Shown: positions 1-14,051, numbered from the stretch's first letter. The stretch is DNA of 64,000 bases from Urechis unicinctus (GCA_034190875.2 CM067358.1:46550827-46614826), one strand, 5' to 3'. Numbers and translations are program-made. The notes: a model not told the origin generated them from the letters alone.

Positions 1-149
1 CGTCTATTAATGTCAAGGCCATCACTAAATGTTAGTGCCCATTCCGGACTATTTACATAGCATGATGGCCCATTTTATCTATTAATGAAAATACTTGTGC
101 AGTAGAAATAACGCAGATGCCGGTGCTATTTCACATATCATTGTTATTT

Positions 150-360
150 TAAAGCAGGGTGGACTCTTTTGAAGAAAGCCGGTGCAATAATGAGTTGGGT
201 TTTTGCTCCAAAGACTTTATGAACATCATCTTTAACGCGAAGTCATTTAGCAGGGTGCGTAATAACGCTCTGTCTAGCAAAGGTCAGGGCAAGGTGCTGT
301 CAAGGAATTGCGTATATATTGGCCGACCTACTATAGAAGCTAGCATTACATATAACGTTA
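150..360 (+). repeat. Dispersed repeat family A, copy 1
   Basis: Matches 32060-32260 along its length and 8240-8415 more loosely. Shared blocks in the same order include a GCTCC(C)AA core, TGCGTAATAACGCT versus TGCGTATTAGTGCT, and AAGGAATTGCGTATAT versus AAGGCTTGTGTGTATT. The long reading frame over this copy (159-470) aligns in the same frame with the one over the 32 kb copy, sharing patterns such as FG(F/Y)CS and ALSxK. Other copies have stops, so I read it as an old repeat, possibly derived from coding DNA, and not a gene. Identity is roughly 65-70% by eye. No terminal repeats or target duplication were found, so the class is unknown. Confidence 0.6.
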
Positions 361-463
361 CTCAATATTTGTCTCTGTCTAAGCCAAACTGGGGTCTGTG
401 GCTTGGAAACATATCGAAATGTACAAAAGTGATTGATGAGAACACGGAAGAAAATTCGCAATA

Positions 464-548
464 TATATAGATAGAGAGAGATATATATAGATATATATAG
501 ATAGATAGATATATATAGATATATATATAGATATATAGAGATAGATAT

Positions 549-583
<35 letters not shown>

Positions 584-720
584 TAGAGAGATATAGATAG
601 ATATATAGATATATATATATATATATCTATATATATATATATATATATATATAGATATATATATATATATATATCTATATATATATATATATATATATAT
701 ACGGAATATAGCGCTATATA

Positions 721-769
<49 letters not shown>

Positions 770-770
770 C
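464..770. repeat. TA/GATA-type microsatellite
   Basis: About 300 bp of imperfect (TA)n with interspersed ATAGAT and AGAGAT units. It includes the block ACGGAATATAGCGCT at 701-715, repeated as ACGGAATGAAGCGCT at 769-783, just past the array's right edge. The related segment at 8440-8470 has only 'CAATATATCTG' at the equivalent place, so the array probably expanded here after the two segments diverged. Confidence 0.95.
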
Positions 771-1017
771 GGAATGAAGCGCTTCACGTCAAGTGCTTAG
801 TGACATAATGGCGTGAAATTTTTAGAAAACCTCGATTTATGACACCCTACACAAAGCATTGTTGGCAATTTGATCCCCAAGTGAAATTCAGCACAGATAA
901 ATTTCAACACATTTACATTACAGTCTATGGTCGCTGATACATTCCGAAACAGGAGACACAGTGCTCATTTAATAGTTTTCAGTGCCATATTTTGTAGTGA
1001 AACGCTAACTCATAACT

Positions 1018-1145
1018 ACATTGTGCCACCACCATATTGCACTGTTATCGCCTGCTTCTATTACGTTGTGTCTGTTGAGTTTAACAGGAAAATATTTTTA
1101 ATTTACCGTAAATAATACATTTGGCTTCTTTATTTGATGTAAAAG
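1018..1145 (+). repeat. Dispersed repeat, continuation of the 8.2-8.9 kb paralogous segment
   Basis: TTGTGCCACCACCATATTGC and the following CACTGTTATCGCCTGCTTC correspond to TTGTCCCACCACACATATCG and CACTGTAATACCCTGCTTC at 8697-8740. Further on, TTGGCTTCTTTATTTGATGT matches CCGGCTTTTTTATTTGGTGT near 8850. Order and spacing agree with the family A pair 150-360/8240-8415 once the microsatellite at 464-770 is subtracted. This indicates one duplicated segment of about 1 kb. Confidence 0.6.
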
Positions 1146-3414
1146 TTTACAGTTTATTATTCGATCATCAATCCGTTCAAATAAAATACAAGATATAACT
1201 CATTACCCCGCAATGGCTACGTGCTCTTCAGCCATTGTATCAGTTACTCTGTTGGTTGACAACAAGCATCACCAAAATACTGAGACGCGCTAATTCGCAC
1301 AAAACTATGTTTGGAACACAGTTGCTGTGGTGATGCTTATTTGCCTGTATAGTACATGCTATTGTATGATTGTGTAACAGGATGTCCTTTGGAATAAGCA
1401 TGACTATGCCAGTGCAAAGGTTTCCTAGTAATGCCGGCAGAATTATAATCAACGGCCCAGTTTGCAAAGAGCCACCATCAGCGATTACTACGTTTGGTAA
1501 CAGCATATGAAATATCGCAACGGTGTGTATGTGAATAGTTTGATAAGCGTGGCTCTATGGCATGACATAATTATTGTTTATAATTAATTAATGGCGCACT
1601 GATATGTACTCGCGGGTGGTTTTCTATATGTGGTTTGTTTCTCTTGTGATATGACGTAACGCGTAACCTATTCAGTTTCTGCATGAGCTGAATATTCAAA
1701 TATGCCCTAAATATCGTTTGCTTATCATCAAATTATTCATCTGACAATGCATTTTGTGTTGGATGATACCTCTAACTTTGCGAGTAGAAGTCAGATTTAT
1801 AGTCTTATTGTTGTGCTTCCAAACGCATACGCAGAGAGTGGCTTTGCACCCTCTGTAATGATAAACCTCAAGTAAAACTGCATGGAAAGCTTTAGGTAGA
1901 ACACACATGGTATTCGCTCTCGCGCTCTACTGAACAGAGACGTTTGGCGTTGAACATTTTTCAAATATGTTGGTAATCTATCGTCGCGTACAGTCATTTA
2001 CCTTAAACAAATGCGCTTATATTTCAAATCATAGATTTATATCGTAAATTCATTTGGATTCATCAGGATTGGCAAGGACTGAGCAGCTTACTACAATTAA
2101 ACTATGTTTAATTGGTTGTATTTATCGTAATAATTTCATTGTAGATTGCTACCATGCACACTGTACCAAACCCATAGGTTATATACATCATCATTATCAT
2201 TGTGTTATCGATCCTCATAATAAATAACCAATTGTGAGTCTTTTAAATCAGGTAGGTTGTTCAAAGATGCAACTAGTTATCGAATACCACAGGCAATATC
2301 ATCTACGTTCAAATACCGGTCAAACTGTAGCCACGTGTAAGGCGGCTAGGCTACAGCAGAGCTACTCACTGTCAGCTGACAGTGTGGTTTTAATGTAGAT
2401 CTATTGAGGGATGGGAGACTTATGCTTCCGTCTATATTGCATTCCTGTTAAAAGCCCTTACGACTATCAATCCTGAATTCAATGTGCTCTGCTCGCAAAA
2501 CACAGGTCGTGGTGTTGAATTATTCACTGGTGACGCCAATGGTCTGCTGTGTAAATGTGTTCCGGCTTCTTGCTGCCAATATAACATAACAGATGAACTT
2601 CATTTAATATGGTGCATGATATCCTTCAGGTCATAGCTGTTATGAAAATGCCATCCGGTTTTAGAAGAACAAAACGTAACTGTTGGCTGTGTATCAATCT
2701 ATCGTGCACGGCCCAGTTTGACCTGGAATAATTCCGACATCAATTTACGAAGATAATAACCAAGCAGCACAACCTACCCCAACATAAACCACTTTAAATG
2801 TGACAAGCTAATTTCAGTGATCGTTGCTTTGCCGCTTTCTGATGTATGCCAACAATATTCGACGCATTCATTTCGAATATCAGTCGTAATGATTTTACAG
2901 CAGATTGATTGATTGACTGGCATATCCATTAGGGATTGTGAAACGAGATTGTAATTGGTCCTGTTTCGTTTTAACCGTAAACGGATGGCGTTCCATTGCA
3001 ATTACACTACATTACACTAATGTTTTTCGGCAGCAATATGTGACGTTATGCTGAATTGTTTTGTCAGACATGAAAACATCCTAGATTGCAAGGTGACAAT
3101 ATAACAATGGCTGGTCATGGCAGCAAATGCATATGATATCACTTGAGTATATTTCAATTATTATGTCTTTTCTCTCAAATGATGCCGACGGTGTTGTGCT
3201 TCGGTGACAAAATACCAGCTTCGTGTGGCCAACACTAGAGCTTACTGTCATTGTTGCAATTAACTATGATTTAGCAAGCCGCCGCTTGTTACATTTCTGC
3301 TCAGTAACAAGGGTCGAGTGTTGCAATTGAACGACCATTAACCACTAAAGAGTACGGTGTTTGATAGTGATTTTGGATAAAAGTGCGTTGAAATGAGTGG
3401 TATAAACATTAAAT
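1146..3414. other. Non-coding AT-rich interval
   Basis: No reading frame here resembles a known protein and none extends far. Weak shared wording 'CCCAGTTTG' occurs at 1456 and 2710 and again near 10976 and 13261, hinting at another old dispersed repeat. Otherwise only a short perfect palindrome (2367-2384) stands out. Confidence 0.5.
2367..2384. other. Perfect 18-bp palindrome
   Basis: CACTGTCAGCTGACAGTG is its own reverse complement and contains a CAGCTG E-box core. No gene is recognisable nearby, so no regulatory role can be assigned. Confidence 0.5.
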
Positions 3415-3500
3415 GATATATATATAGAGATATAGATATATATATATATATATATATAGATATATATAGATGATATAGATATATATATATATATATAGAG

Positions 3501-3537
<37 letters not shown>

Positions 3538-3670
3538 ATATATATATACATATACATTTTATATATATATTTATATATATACATATATATATACATATAT
3601 TTATATATGTATATATTTATATATATATACATATATATATATGCATATATCGATTTGCATATATTTATAG

Positions 3671-3708
<38 letters not shown>

Positions 3709-3760
3709 ATATATATACGTATATGTATTTATATATATATACATATATATCTATAATTAT
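3415..3760. repeat. TA-type microsatellite
   Basis: About 345 bp of imperfect (TA)n with ATACATATA and ATAGAT variants, bounded by 'AAACATTAAATGATA' on the left and 'TTTTTATACAACTG' on the right. The minus-strand reading frame over it is only Tyr/Ile repeats and is not a gene. Confidence 0.95.
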
Positions 3761-6699
3761 ATGCATTTATTTTTATACAACTGTACTTTAAAAGGGGACT
3801 AATGAGAAAAGGGGCCGCATGGATTACATGTAAACGATGGATGAAGAATACGCAATAGATTCATATAATATTGTGTGTGCATACACGAGCAAACTGCTTG
3901 TCAACTCAGCTACCCAATCACGGTCGTAGTGGCCTAAAATTATTTGGATGCTCGATCAATTTATTTCGCTAAATTCATATATGTCGCACAAATTTCGCTA
4001 TCATGATTGTCAGAGGAACTAACAAAGGTTGTGTCCAAAGCGGGATTAGCTCTGATAACCCATAAAGCGCGTATTTGTTTTTTTACAGTGACATTCAGTC
4101 GAAGGAATGTTTTATTGGACGTTTTTTTAGTTCGTTTTCACGTTACTATGTTTGTTATTAATTCCAAGGTACGCTCGTTTGGATAGCATTAATTAAAATA
4201 TACATCCGTCTTCACATGCTTATACGCTTTCTGGTCTCACAACCTCATGGTATTTCGTGGAATGCCATTCAGTGTTATAATAGATTCTCTGTAACACTCG
4301 GCGTCATGAATGAATAAAAAGACAGCATCTGATCATCATTAGCTCCCATGATCAAACTGTGGATCGTGTCACGAACAGCATGTGATTGCACGATGGTTGC
4401 GAGACATTTCCGCTGTTACCAAGAATGACACATCTGTCAAGTATGGTGAGGTGTATGCGACGCTTAGGTTTGTTTAAGCTACATTTGTTATGAATATCAT
4501 TACATACTCGTATGTCTTCATGTCCTGCACTTAATAGTTCTCTCCGGATTGTTATATGCCCTGCACATAATTATTGCATTTAAAGGCCGTTCTGTATTCG
4601 AAGTAATTGTATGACATTGTATAAGTTAAAGTTAAGCAGTGATTATTTTGTTTAACTTTGACAGCGACCTACATAAAACGCTAACCTACGAAATTACCAT
4701 AAAACGTGATATATATAAACGCTGACTGAGGTACATGATTTGCGACTAGCTAGTTATTCTTGTTACACTCTTTACACGTATCGGGGACAACCCATTCTAT
4801 ACTACGCGAAAATAGCGGAGAGGCCAAGTTTCAAAACACGAGCACAATCTATGACAATTGAAAGAACCTCGATGACGCTTTATGTTTGGATTAATTTTCC
4901 AATTATATAGATATTTAGTAAAGTGCATAAAGCGTTGCGTGACGTCGCGCTTGCTGCACAGCCGCCAAGAGAATTTAACAGCGAGCAAGCGAGGAAAGCG
5001 GAAAGCCGTATTTACATGAATCCATGTCGTCTTCTAAATAAGATCACGAAGCCCCATAACCTCACACTGGTAATAAATTGAGTGTAAGTTAGTAACACCA
5101 AAAAAACATACATCAGTTCTCGTTCTCAAAGACACAAACAGGCGTTCTCTTATCGTTAAATAATCATCAAGTGCTTCAGCCGAGGATTAATCGTTGTCGT
5201 AATCGTCTGGCGTCGTCGTATTTTAATGAACAATGTGAGATGAGCAACCATCATACTGTCCATGGAAAATGATCACATGTTATGGTGTGACGGTGCGATT
5301 GCTTCTATGTGTTAGTAGTTTATGTTATTTTATCAGGCGGACCAGATCCATCAAATCGGACAAGAGTACGCGGCTTGGGATACCCAAGATATCTTTATTG
5401 ATACCTTAAAACAATAAAAATTTAGTGTGCCTGAAAATATTGTGGATATAGTTGGATACATTTCAGACTTTGGGAGGATGCTGTGTTAAAACATCAGCTT
5501 TTACATGCTCCATTACCAATAGGAACAAAATCATGACATATGATCTGTTATCATTAACCAATGTATTGTCGATGCGATATGGAAGATATTTTGTGAAGGC
5601 TATCTATTAGAAATACGATGTGCGCAAAACTATCGTTATATGTGCTATCTTTAGCCAAAATATCACATCCATTGTCTACATGAGCAGATATTGGTTAAAG
5701 TGTGTCAGGTAAGAAAGTGTTCAAATATGGAAGCAAGTACTTGGCGTTAATAACGCGCCCGTTAATCCGGTGAGAAATGTTGAAAGCTAACGAATGCACT
5801 ATGATATCCAATCGAGCATTGCTTACTCACATTTTTCTTTACGATATATAACGAGCCGCATACCAGTATTTCGAAGGCCTTCGTGCCAACCTATAATATA
5901 TTCATCCTGGTCGAACATTTAACAAACATTTTCTCCCTGTATTACCTTCTCTTTGACCTGATAGCCACTAAATGGCCGATTATGATTATTACTTGACGTA
6001 AAAGACCATACCATAAGTTTTTCGTCAGTTCGGTCTGGTGTTTGTACAGCAGAGATTCTCGCATCACTAATGCATGTAAGGTTTGAAGTTAAAGGACAAC
6101 TGTTGAGCAATTGCTTCTAGATTGATCTGCACTTAACTTCTTACTAATCACGATATAACATTCGCGGTTGTTTTTTTCCAAATAGACCGAGGGTTTGTAG
6201 AGACTCAATAAGACTCAGCATTATGTGATAGATTTCTCCGTTAAACATATGAAGTATTCGTAAGCGAGCATGACTTGCATTGAGTATGAACATGAAATAA
6301 GTAATAGGTTTCCTTGCAGCGATCATTGTTCTTTGCCCCTCGAGGCGGGATAACAATTTTGTAGCTTCCTGCACCGTATGATTTCATAGTGTCCAACTGT
6401 TAATTCGTCCTGTGTTATTTTACCTATTAACAGTTATAGCTGACATAACAACCAAATGTACTAGACCGACGTTTTGGACGTCATCCTGATGAAGAGTTAC
6501 TAAAGCTGACTCAGTTGTGAAATGATCATTTGTCATTGAAGAATTGCCGGCAGTAACCTTCGTCTTAGATTGCATCATCATTCAATATGTTCAGCCAAGA
6601 ACTGCCGGAATATCTAACATGGGTGAGTAATATTCATTACAGCACATGTCTAACTATGGTAAACACAGAATATATGAGTTTCTTCCTCTGTCTGTCTCT
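3761..6699. other. Non-coding AT-rich interval
   Basis: No gene is supported. It contains one copy of repeat family H (4935-5001) and a 12-bp palindrome CGAAGGCCTTCG near 5872. Short reading frames have no recognisable domains. Confidence 0.5.
4935..5001 (+). repeat. Dispersed repeat family H, copy 1
   Basis: GCGTGACGTC, TTGCTGCACAGCCGCCAAG, AGAATTTAACAGCGAG and CAAGCGAGGAAAGCGG align in order with ACGTGATGTT, CAGCTGCTCCGTCATAA, AGAATTTACAT and CAGCAAGCGGGAAAGGCGG at 19357-19420. Confidence 0.5.
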
Positions 6700-6777
6700 G
6701 TCTATCTCGTTGTCCCACTTTGTTCTACTGCATCTAACTTTGTTCCACTATGTCCAACTTTGTCCCCCTGTGTCTCG
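6700..6777 (+). repeat. Short pyrimidine-rich minisatellite, ~20-bp unit
   Basis: A TCTGTCTC-type stretch leads into about three imperfect copies of a ~20-bp unit: 'CCCACTTTGTTCTACTGCAT', 'CTAACTTTGTTCCACTATGT' and 'CCAACTTTGTCCCCCTGTGT'. Confidence 0.7.
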
Positions 6778-8229
6778 CCCTCAAGTGTCTCGTATTAGGA
6801 ATATGTATTGATTAATGACAACGCCTATGCACAACTTTCGCAGCTATATCTCGTCATTGCAAATATTATGACCTACTATGGAATGTGTCTCAGCTTCATA
6901 TACATCATATAAGAAAAACAACCAGTAACGTCAATGTACTTTCCGAATGTATCCTGGAAACTCATTTGGGGTATACTTTCAATGTGCATTCTAAACAGTA
7001 AATACATTCCACCCGGGGATAGCTCACTGTAAGTGGGAGCCCGAGCCATTAAAACACCTAAATGCAAGTCCATTAAGCAGTGTGATTATTTGTAGTGTTC
7101 AGACACTGCTGATACGAGTAGCAATACATACCCGTGTCCCTAATCAAATCCCAGGCATTTTGGCTAATTGTTTAATCTTTGAATTGATCACACATGATCG
7201 ATGATTAATTCTTGTCTGAATCTTTAGCTAGTAAGTTCATCCAAATATCATTAGTATGATTGTGCTACAAATAATGACCTGGCTGCCGAGAAAGCAGGGA
7301 ATTTACATGGTCCGGGTGTTGGGCACGTTCTGGAAGAATTTTGCTCCATTAAAACAATTTGACGTGGTTCAGTAGCAATGTTGATAGAATATTAAGTGGA
7401 TACATGTATAGGGCATATCTATGTTAACGATGTTCTGAAAAGAAGAAGTTAGCTGTGGTTCGTTTGCATGGATCAATGTTGGAACAAGGTGAGACGTTTG
7501 GTACTCTGGGATGCATATTCATGGCTCAGTCCGTTATTGTAGAGATGCATTTGATAGGTAGTCCTCAGATTTTATTGTGTGGTATGTAATTTGCCATTTC
7601 ACACTTCGCCTTGAGGTCATGAGTTATAAGAAACCTTACCTAATGATTATCTTTTATAGTGTTTGCCACTAGTTTAGTGATAAGGATAAGCGACTGCCAT
7701 TAAAATACATTGGCGTAAACAGCAACTTTTGAGAATTCCATGAAATCATTTCATGACGATCAGCTATTGCTGACTAACTGTCATCACATGTTTATCAGTT
7801 ATGTCAAAACATGTGATATGTACTACACTACTTGGCAGGGACAAATTAATATGTAGGAAATCCAATAAGCACAAGCAAACGAAAATCGCTTTGGGATTGA
7901 ATCGATCCTTGCGAACTGACTTCTTTTATTTTATTTCTAATTTTTATAAATGCTCATTAATGAAAAGATCAAGAGATTTATAGATGTAGTTCTTTCACCA
8001 GCGAATATAAAATGTACAATTCTATCGTCTCAGCATTCGCACATTACATAACATCAGTGCCTCTATTCACATCGTATGATATTTTATACATGAAATTGTC
8101 GGCACAATGAACAATACGCACATTTGATAATTGCTGTTAATTTTAACTGACAAACGTTCTGCAAGATATGAAATTTCACATTCATGCATTTGTACGGTTC
8201 TAGTGTGCAGACAATAATGCACACGCCCT
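6778..8229. other. Non-coding AT-rich interval
   Basis: No gene, RNA or clear repeat recognised. Reading frames are short, in both strands, and have no identifiable domain. Confidence 0.5.
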
Positions 8230-8415
8230 TGAAGACGGCACGATGATATACGTTTATTGCGTTTGGCCTTTGCTACCGAGAGGATATAAACATTGATAAG
8301 AAAGCATAATAACGCTGAGGATAGCCAAGATCATGGCAATATGTTGCAAGGAATTGTGTATATTGACCGCAGTGCACAAGAAGTCAGCATAGATATAACA
8401 TTAATTTGGGTTTAT
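8230..8415 (+). repeat. Dispersed repeat family A, copy 2
   Basis: Contains TTTATTGCGTTTGGCCTTTG, then CATAATAACGCTGAGG, then GCAAGGAATTGTGTATATTG, matching family A copies at 150-360, 27413-27490, 32060-32260 and 32870-32945. It has in-frame stops relative to copies 1 and 3. Confidence 0.6.
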
Positions 8416-8694
8416 CGTGTATAATACAGGACTTGACTATCCAATGAGCAAACTCAATATATCTGTTTTATGCCTCAAAGTGTAACAGGAGTATATACAA
8501 GATATGAAGCTAATTGTTAATTTACATCTAGAAAGAATGAAAGTCTATTAGGATAAGATTAAAAAATGCGTGTAATGAAGGTGATAGCAGAGGCATATTC
8601 GTACAAGTGATAAGATAACAGGACATTTGATTGTTGATAGTTGTGTGTAAATACAAGTAAAAGTCAACAACTACTATATTATCAAATATCACTA

Positions 8695-8860
8695 CATTGT
8701 CCCACCACACATATCGCACTGTAATACCCTGCTTCCATCACCAAGACAGAGTCATAGTGGCTGCGTAAAGCACATCATGTGTAAGTTTAATAGTATTGAA
8801 TGGCGGTAAGAATAGTGGGTAAACATTTGAAATCCATAAATTATATAGCCGGCTTTTTTT
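8695..8860 (+). repeat. Dispersed repeat, paralogue of 1018-1145
   Basis: Colinear with 1018-1145 (see that entry). Together with 8230-8415 it forms the second copy of a ~1 kb duplicated segment, lacking the microsatellite found in copy 1. Confidence 0.6.
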
Positions 8861-11800
8861 ATTTGGTGTAGGTTAACACTCATTCATGTGTAGTACAGCA
8901 TCTTCCCCTGTGAACATTATTTGACCGTAAATCAGATAATGTATGCACAGGAATGTAACGGCTGCTGGTGTGCTGTGTGGAATAGAAGGGACGGGATCAA
9001 CATCACACGGGGTAGCGAGTGTCAAGCAGTGAACGTCATGAACTAGCAAACTAGGATTCAGTTGATAAAAAGGTATTAAACAGCCAGGTAACATTCTCAC
9101 TATCGATGGAGACCAGCGGGACCAATTTGTTCCAGATATTTATGAAAGCAAATACATAGATGCACAGCTATCGTCGTTAACCATCAGCGCAATTAGTCAT
9201 GAGGTAAAAGGCGTTTTCCGTGTTGTCTTCTCTTCGGTAGCGCCGTATACAGCGAATCAAATATGCATCCGTAACATGCTGGACAACAACATGCTATTGG
9301 CCGTGGTATTTTCTTGGCACTGTAAACATATATACATTGCCTCTGTTAAAGCGCAAAACGCACAGATCGGAATGTTCATTTCACACGAATGAGTTATCTG
9401 CAATGGCTTGCAGCGTTGTTATGATATTGCCAAATTAGCCAGTACATCCTACATTGCTCCAATATAGAGAGCAAAACATGCGGTGCGGGGACGACGCAAA
9501 AGCAATATGATACTCGAATCTGGAATTTAAATGGTCATCCAAGGACACCGAGATGTCGATGTTCGACCCATGACAGCCAGCCGCGCGATGGAGAATACGG
9601 GAGGCAAATGAGAGTTGGGTTAGGCTAGAAAGAAACTGAAGCGATGCACGCAGGCAACATTGATACCATAACTGAGTTGTGCACGTTCATGAATCAGAAC
9701 AGAAAGGAAGCGGTCATAGATAATGTCCGATATCAGACTTTTATGCAGCAATCAAATTTCGCGGCTGGCAAACGGTTCATTAACTGTTGAGAGCAAGTGA
9801 TTTATTGTAAGACAAATGTTTGCCTTGCTTGTCATGCTTCTTGGTAGCTTACATGGTCACGCATTGATATCTTCAACATGGCACTGACATTGACATTAAG
9901 AAACTGAGCGTATTTACTGTGAGTAACCATTTCTTCGGTTATGCTAGTTCACCAGGGGAATTAATTTACAAATGCTGTAAATTTCACTGCACCAGCATCA
10001 TAAACGCACACTAAGACAATCATCAGCATATGTTGAGTCGATAACTGTTGGTTTTAAATTGCGATAAATCGATCTTACACATAGCACGGCTCATATGACG
10101 ACGACAGACAGGCGTAGTATTGTTAACGGCTTTAAACTACAAGGCGGAATGATTGTAGTATTCCAGCGCATCTGCCCTCAATTTGTCGCTTTTTCTACTC
10201 CCCCCCCTCGTCAATATAACACATAAACAAATCACCGAGCTTACAACTTCCTGCAAGGAGTATTAAGCTATTACTATTCTCAGCCAACTTCAATAATGTA
10301 CCGTTTACGTCATCATAAATCAATTTGGAGACTGCAATGACTTTCAACGGTTTTGGATTAGCTTGTCAGTGCATAAAGCCGCCACTAAACGCGATTCATT
10401 TCTGATAATGGCCATCGGCACATTAAATCAGATTACCGAGAGCCACACATCACTCAACTGCATGTCCAGACGGAATAAAGTAGGTGATAAGGTATTTACA
10501 GCAGCAAAATGGTATGCTTAAGCAATTTTCCTTAATTGCAAGGTAGGACCTGTTAAACCGATGATCATTACTAAGCTTTCGATATCCGCGGAATTCTTTT
10601 TCTCTCTCGCGCCGTTGACGTTCGGCTTCCAGTAATGCTTGTGAGATGTCAATGCATAATGATGTTATTGCTGCATTGAGATTATCCGGGTGTCGTTTGA
10701 GTACCTTCTATACGCTTAATAATGGACGAACCTTCGCCATAAGAGCGCTTTTGATGATTAATATGCTCAAATGAGAAGAACATTAATGCACACATTATAA
10801 CGATACAAGCATAGGATAGAGAATCATTAGTAATCATTTTCATAAATGCTATTACGATCGTTATTTTCCGCTGTGTAATGGGCTTGTGCCTGGTTGGATA
10901 TGTGCATCATCAGCGAGAGCAACGTTTGCTTTATTGTGCGAGCACAATTGCATGAGATAAAAAGAGACAGCGGTCCAGTTTGCAAATCAAGTCCAATATT
11001 CAGTCTCGTGCAGAACTGATATATGCTGACAGATGGTTAGGCCCTTTCCATATTTGGTTGACTTCTACGACGACCATATGTCACAATACGTCGTGAGAAT
11101 TACCTCCCTGCGAGGGTGCTTATTGTCCGTGTATGCTTTAGCTATATTGTGTGCTTCTGTTCAGGGTATGTAATCAGTCAAGACGCTTTATGTGATTTTC
11201 ATGATGCCACATTACTCAGACAGCAAAATCCGTTTACGTGGCTCATATGTACAGTGGTGTTTGTAGCATATTCGTAATTCAAAGCTTACGATGTATCGTG
11301 AACACTAGGAATGTATATTAGTAACTACCGGGTTACGCTGTTAGCATTTGAAAAACAGTACATCTTTTTCCAAATAAAATGCACTGGCAGGGTTGTTGGA
11401 TTAATCACAACGTTTAATATTATGTAGACAATCGAACGAAAGCGTGGAATTATCATTTCTGCAACGCCTTTGGAATTTATTACTTGCTGGCAAACAAGTG
11501 TGCGTCATTTGCATGGTCCTGTTGTGCCACATTGATTTAGGTATTTCTGAGATTACCGACGAGTCTATGTATGACATGTATTGACTACCTATTCTCACAC
11601 TAAGCGGAACGAGCAAAAACCGCCGGTTAGTTTTGTCCGATGACTTTTTAAAATTGCAGTAGATCCAGAAAGCATGAGATGATTTCATGATCTACAATCG
11701 GTGCTGATGTTTCTGCGGCACCGTACACCGATGCCTGATCTGGTTACTGTCAACATTTGAAGGAGAAATAACTAGACGGCTAATGCTGGCCGGCTGACAT

Positions 11801-14050
11801 CAGACATTCTATATGTGTATCTTGCTGTTTGACTATGTAGTCCACCCAAATGGAATATTCACGGTTCTGCTGTTTTGAATTCCATATTGTATTGCGAACC
11901 ATATGGATTAGCTATTACGCATACATTAACGAAAGTTACTTAGCAACTGAATGAACTAATAATGTGTTTCCATGTGTTTTTCAGTACGTCAATCGCAAAC
12001 CGGAAGCTGGTATAGTTTATAACGAGTTATAAAAAGATTCTTGAGAGAAAGTGCGCATTTCCTGAATTTATTCGCGTAATTATTAACCATGCACATGAAA
12101 CAAATGCATCTTTATATACGCACCAATTCAGTATTAACGCTGGCCAAATAACTACTTAACGAATACCCACCTGTGCTCTCTGTTATGTGACCAAGACTTA
12201 ACTATGTTCCCATACCTTTACAATATCTGGGTATAATGTGTGCAATTTTGGAATTAAAGAAGCAAGCAGCTATGTTTATTTGACTTCATTGAATTTTTTG
12301 ACAGCACGCTGGCTCATTACGAAATACTTGATAAAGCCTTCGGTCACAGAACGATATGGCCATAATCCTCGCTTCTCGAAGCCTGCTTTCACATGCTTAA
12401 CCTTGTATAACAATCTGCGTACAGCTTATATCTACAGTATGTCAACAGACACGACCTCACGACACAGATACGATCATTCGATCTGAGTTATATAGGATGC
12501 AAATCGATTTACACAACTAATCAAAACTACTGCCGGAGTTGTTAAGGTGTAAGTAACTGCAGCCTTCTTTACCAGTATGGAAATAGCCGGTGACTTTAAC
12601 TGACGCCTTTAATCATGTACAATACCCATATATCTAAATAAAGTCGATTTTAGTTAAAGACGATAGACCAGTTTTCTTTTCACTTAGCTGGACCACAGTC
12701 GTTTTGCCGCAAAGCACGAACAGGTAGACAGTCAGCTTCAATGGAGATTAAAGATCGATGTGATTCTGTTGAATGTCGTAAATAAGACCCCAAACTAAGA
12801 GATATGTTCGCGATATCGCTGCCTTAAAATTATGACTATAGTTTATCATATTACTTGACTAGCTTACTGCAAAAACATATAAATGGAACTACAATTTTAA
12901 ACCTATTTCACTGCTTGCTGTTATACAGACATTTGTCAGATAAACGTGCGTAGCTTAAAATTTGGGACTGCTATTTAAGCGTGGCTTATCTGCTAGCAAA
13001 TAAACGAAATTTCGCTGTTGCGTATCACGAAATGACAATCGATGACAACGAGGCTAAGTATACAGTAATATTACATAGAGCCATTACCTTTTCAAAGGGA
13101 TGATCTACGAGGAATGAAGGTCTATAGGGTTATAGCAAAACAACTGCCACGGGTATCGCTGTTAGCAGCTGTATAATGTACATATGTGCGTTGCACAAGG
13201 CGAATTATGACGTAAATTTTTTTCCCCGCCCAACTTAGTGGTATTATGCAAATCTGCGACCCAGTTTGCACAATTAGGTCCAATATAACCATCATTGCGC
13301 CAATCTGATCTATATTGACAGCTTGTGAACCCCTTTTGTTTATGATTGAGCGTCAATGACGATCATAAATCAGCAGCTGGACGTTAGTCCTATAGCTAAC
13401 CAAGACGCAGTAAAATGTCTCTAGTTTAACACACTTTAAGCCGACACAAATCAATAGGGAGAAAATAATATTGGTTGTGTCATTTACAAAATATTATAAA
13501 ATCATTGTTTTTCCATCGTACATTATCAGTTACATAACCGATCCTCATAGAGAAAATGCTATTCTTCCGTTCAAGCAAATTTTTAGCAAATTATCCTCGA
13601 ACATATATTCTGTTGTTTTGATGGAAAACCAAATTCGTTACACTGTGTTATTTGTAATGTACATTTTGCATCAAAATTTGACTACGTTTTAAATAGTACA
13701 CCCTGCAGTAGTATGCAATATTATTCCCTGCAGAATCATTGTCCTCGTCTAGATCGGGTAAGTTGGAGCATGCAGTTCCATGACGCTCTCCATATGCGGA
13801 AGAGCAGACAAGCAGATAGTGTTGTCTCTTCTGTAGAAAGTTAAAACAGATTTCCGGTAATCGCTGCGCAGTAGAATCATTTTGTTTGATTAATTCAAAA
13901 GGATAATATTTAACTGCAATTACATTGCATATTGTTGCCTATTAAAATACGTCAATCCACTGTTTCGTGTTTTTTCCCTATTAATGCAGAATGTGAATTG
14001 AATATATTTTTCATTAATTTATATCGCTGCTTTTCACGGGGTATGAACAG
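8861..14050. other. Non-coding AT-rich interval
   Basis: No coding region is supported. Frames such as 11401-11688 (minus) and 12238-12486 (plus) are under 100 codons, lack domains and have no supporting splice or promoter context. A run of nine Cs lies just after 10199. Segments around 10970 and 13255 share CCAGTTTGCA and AGTCCAATAT/GGTCCAATAT, hinting at an old repeat. Confidence 0.45.
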
Positions 14051-14051
14051 A

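Noticed and set aside
362..787. A 141-codon minus-strand frame
   Set aside because: It is a Tyr/Ile/Ser repeat translated from the TA/GATA microsatellite. The same holds for 3345-3632.
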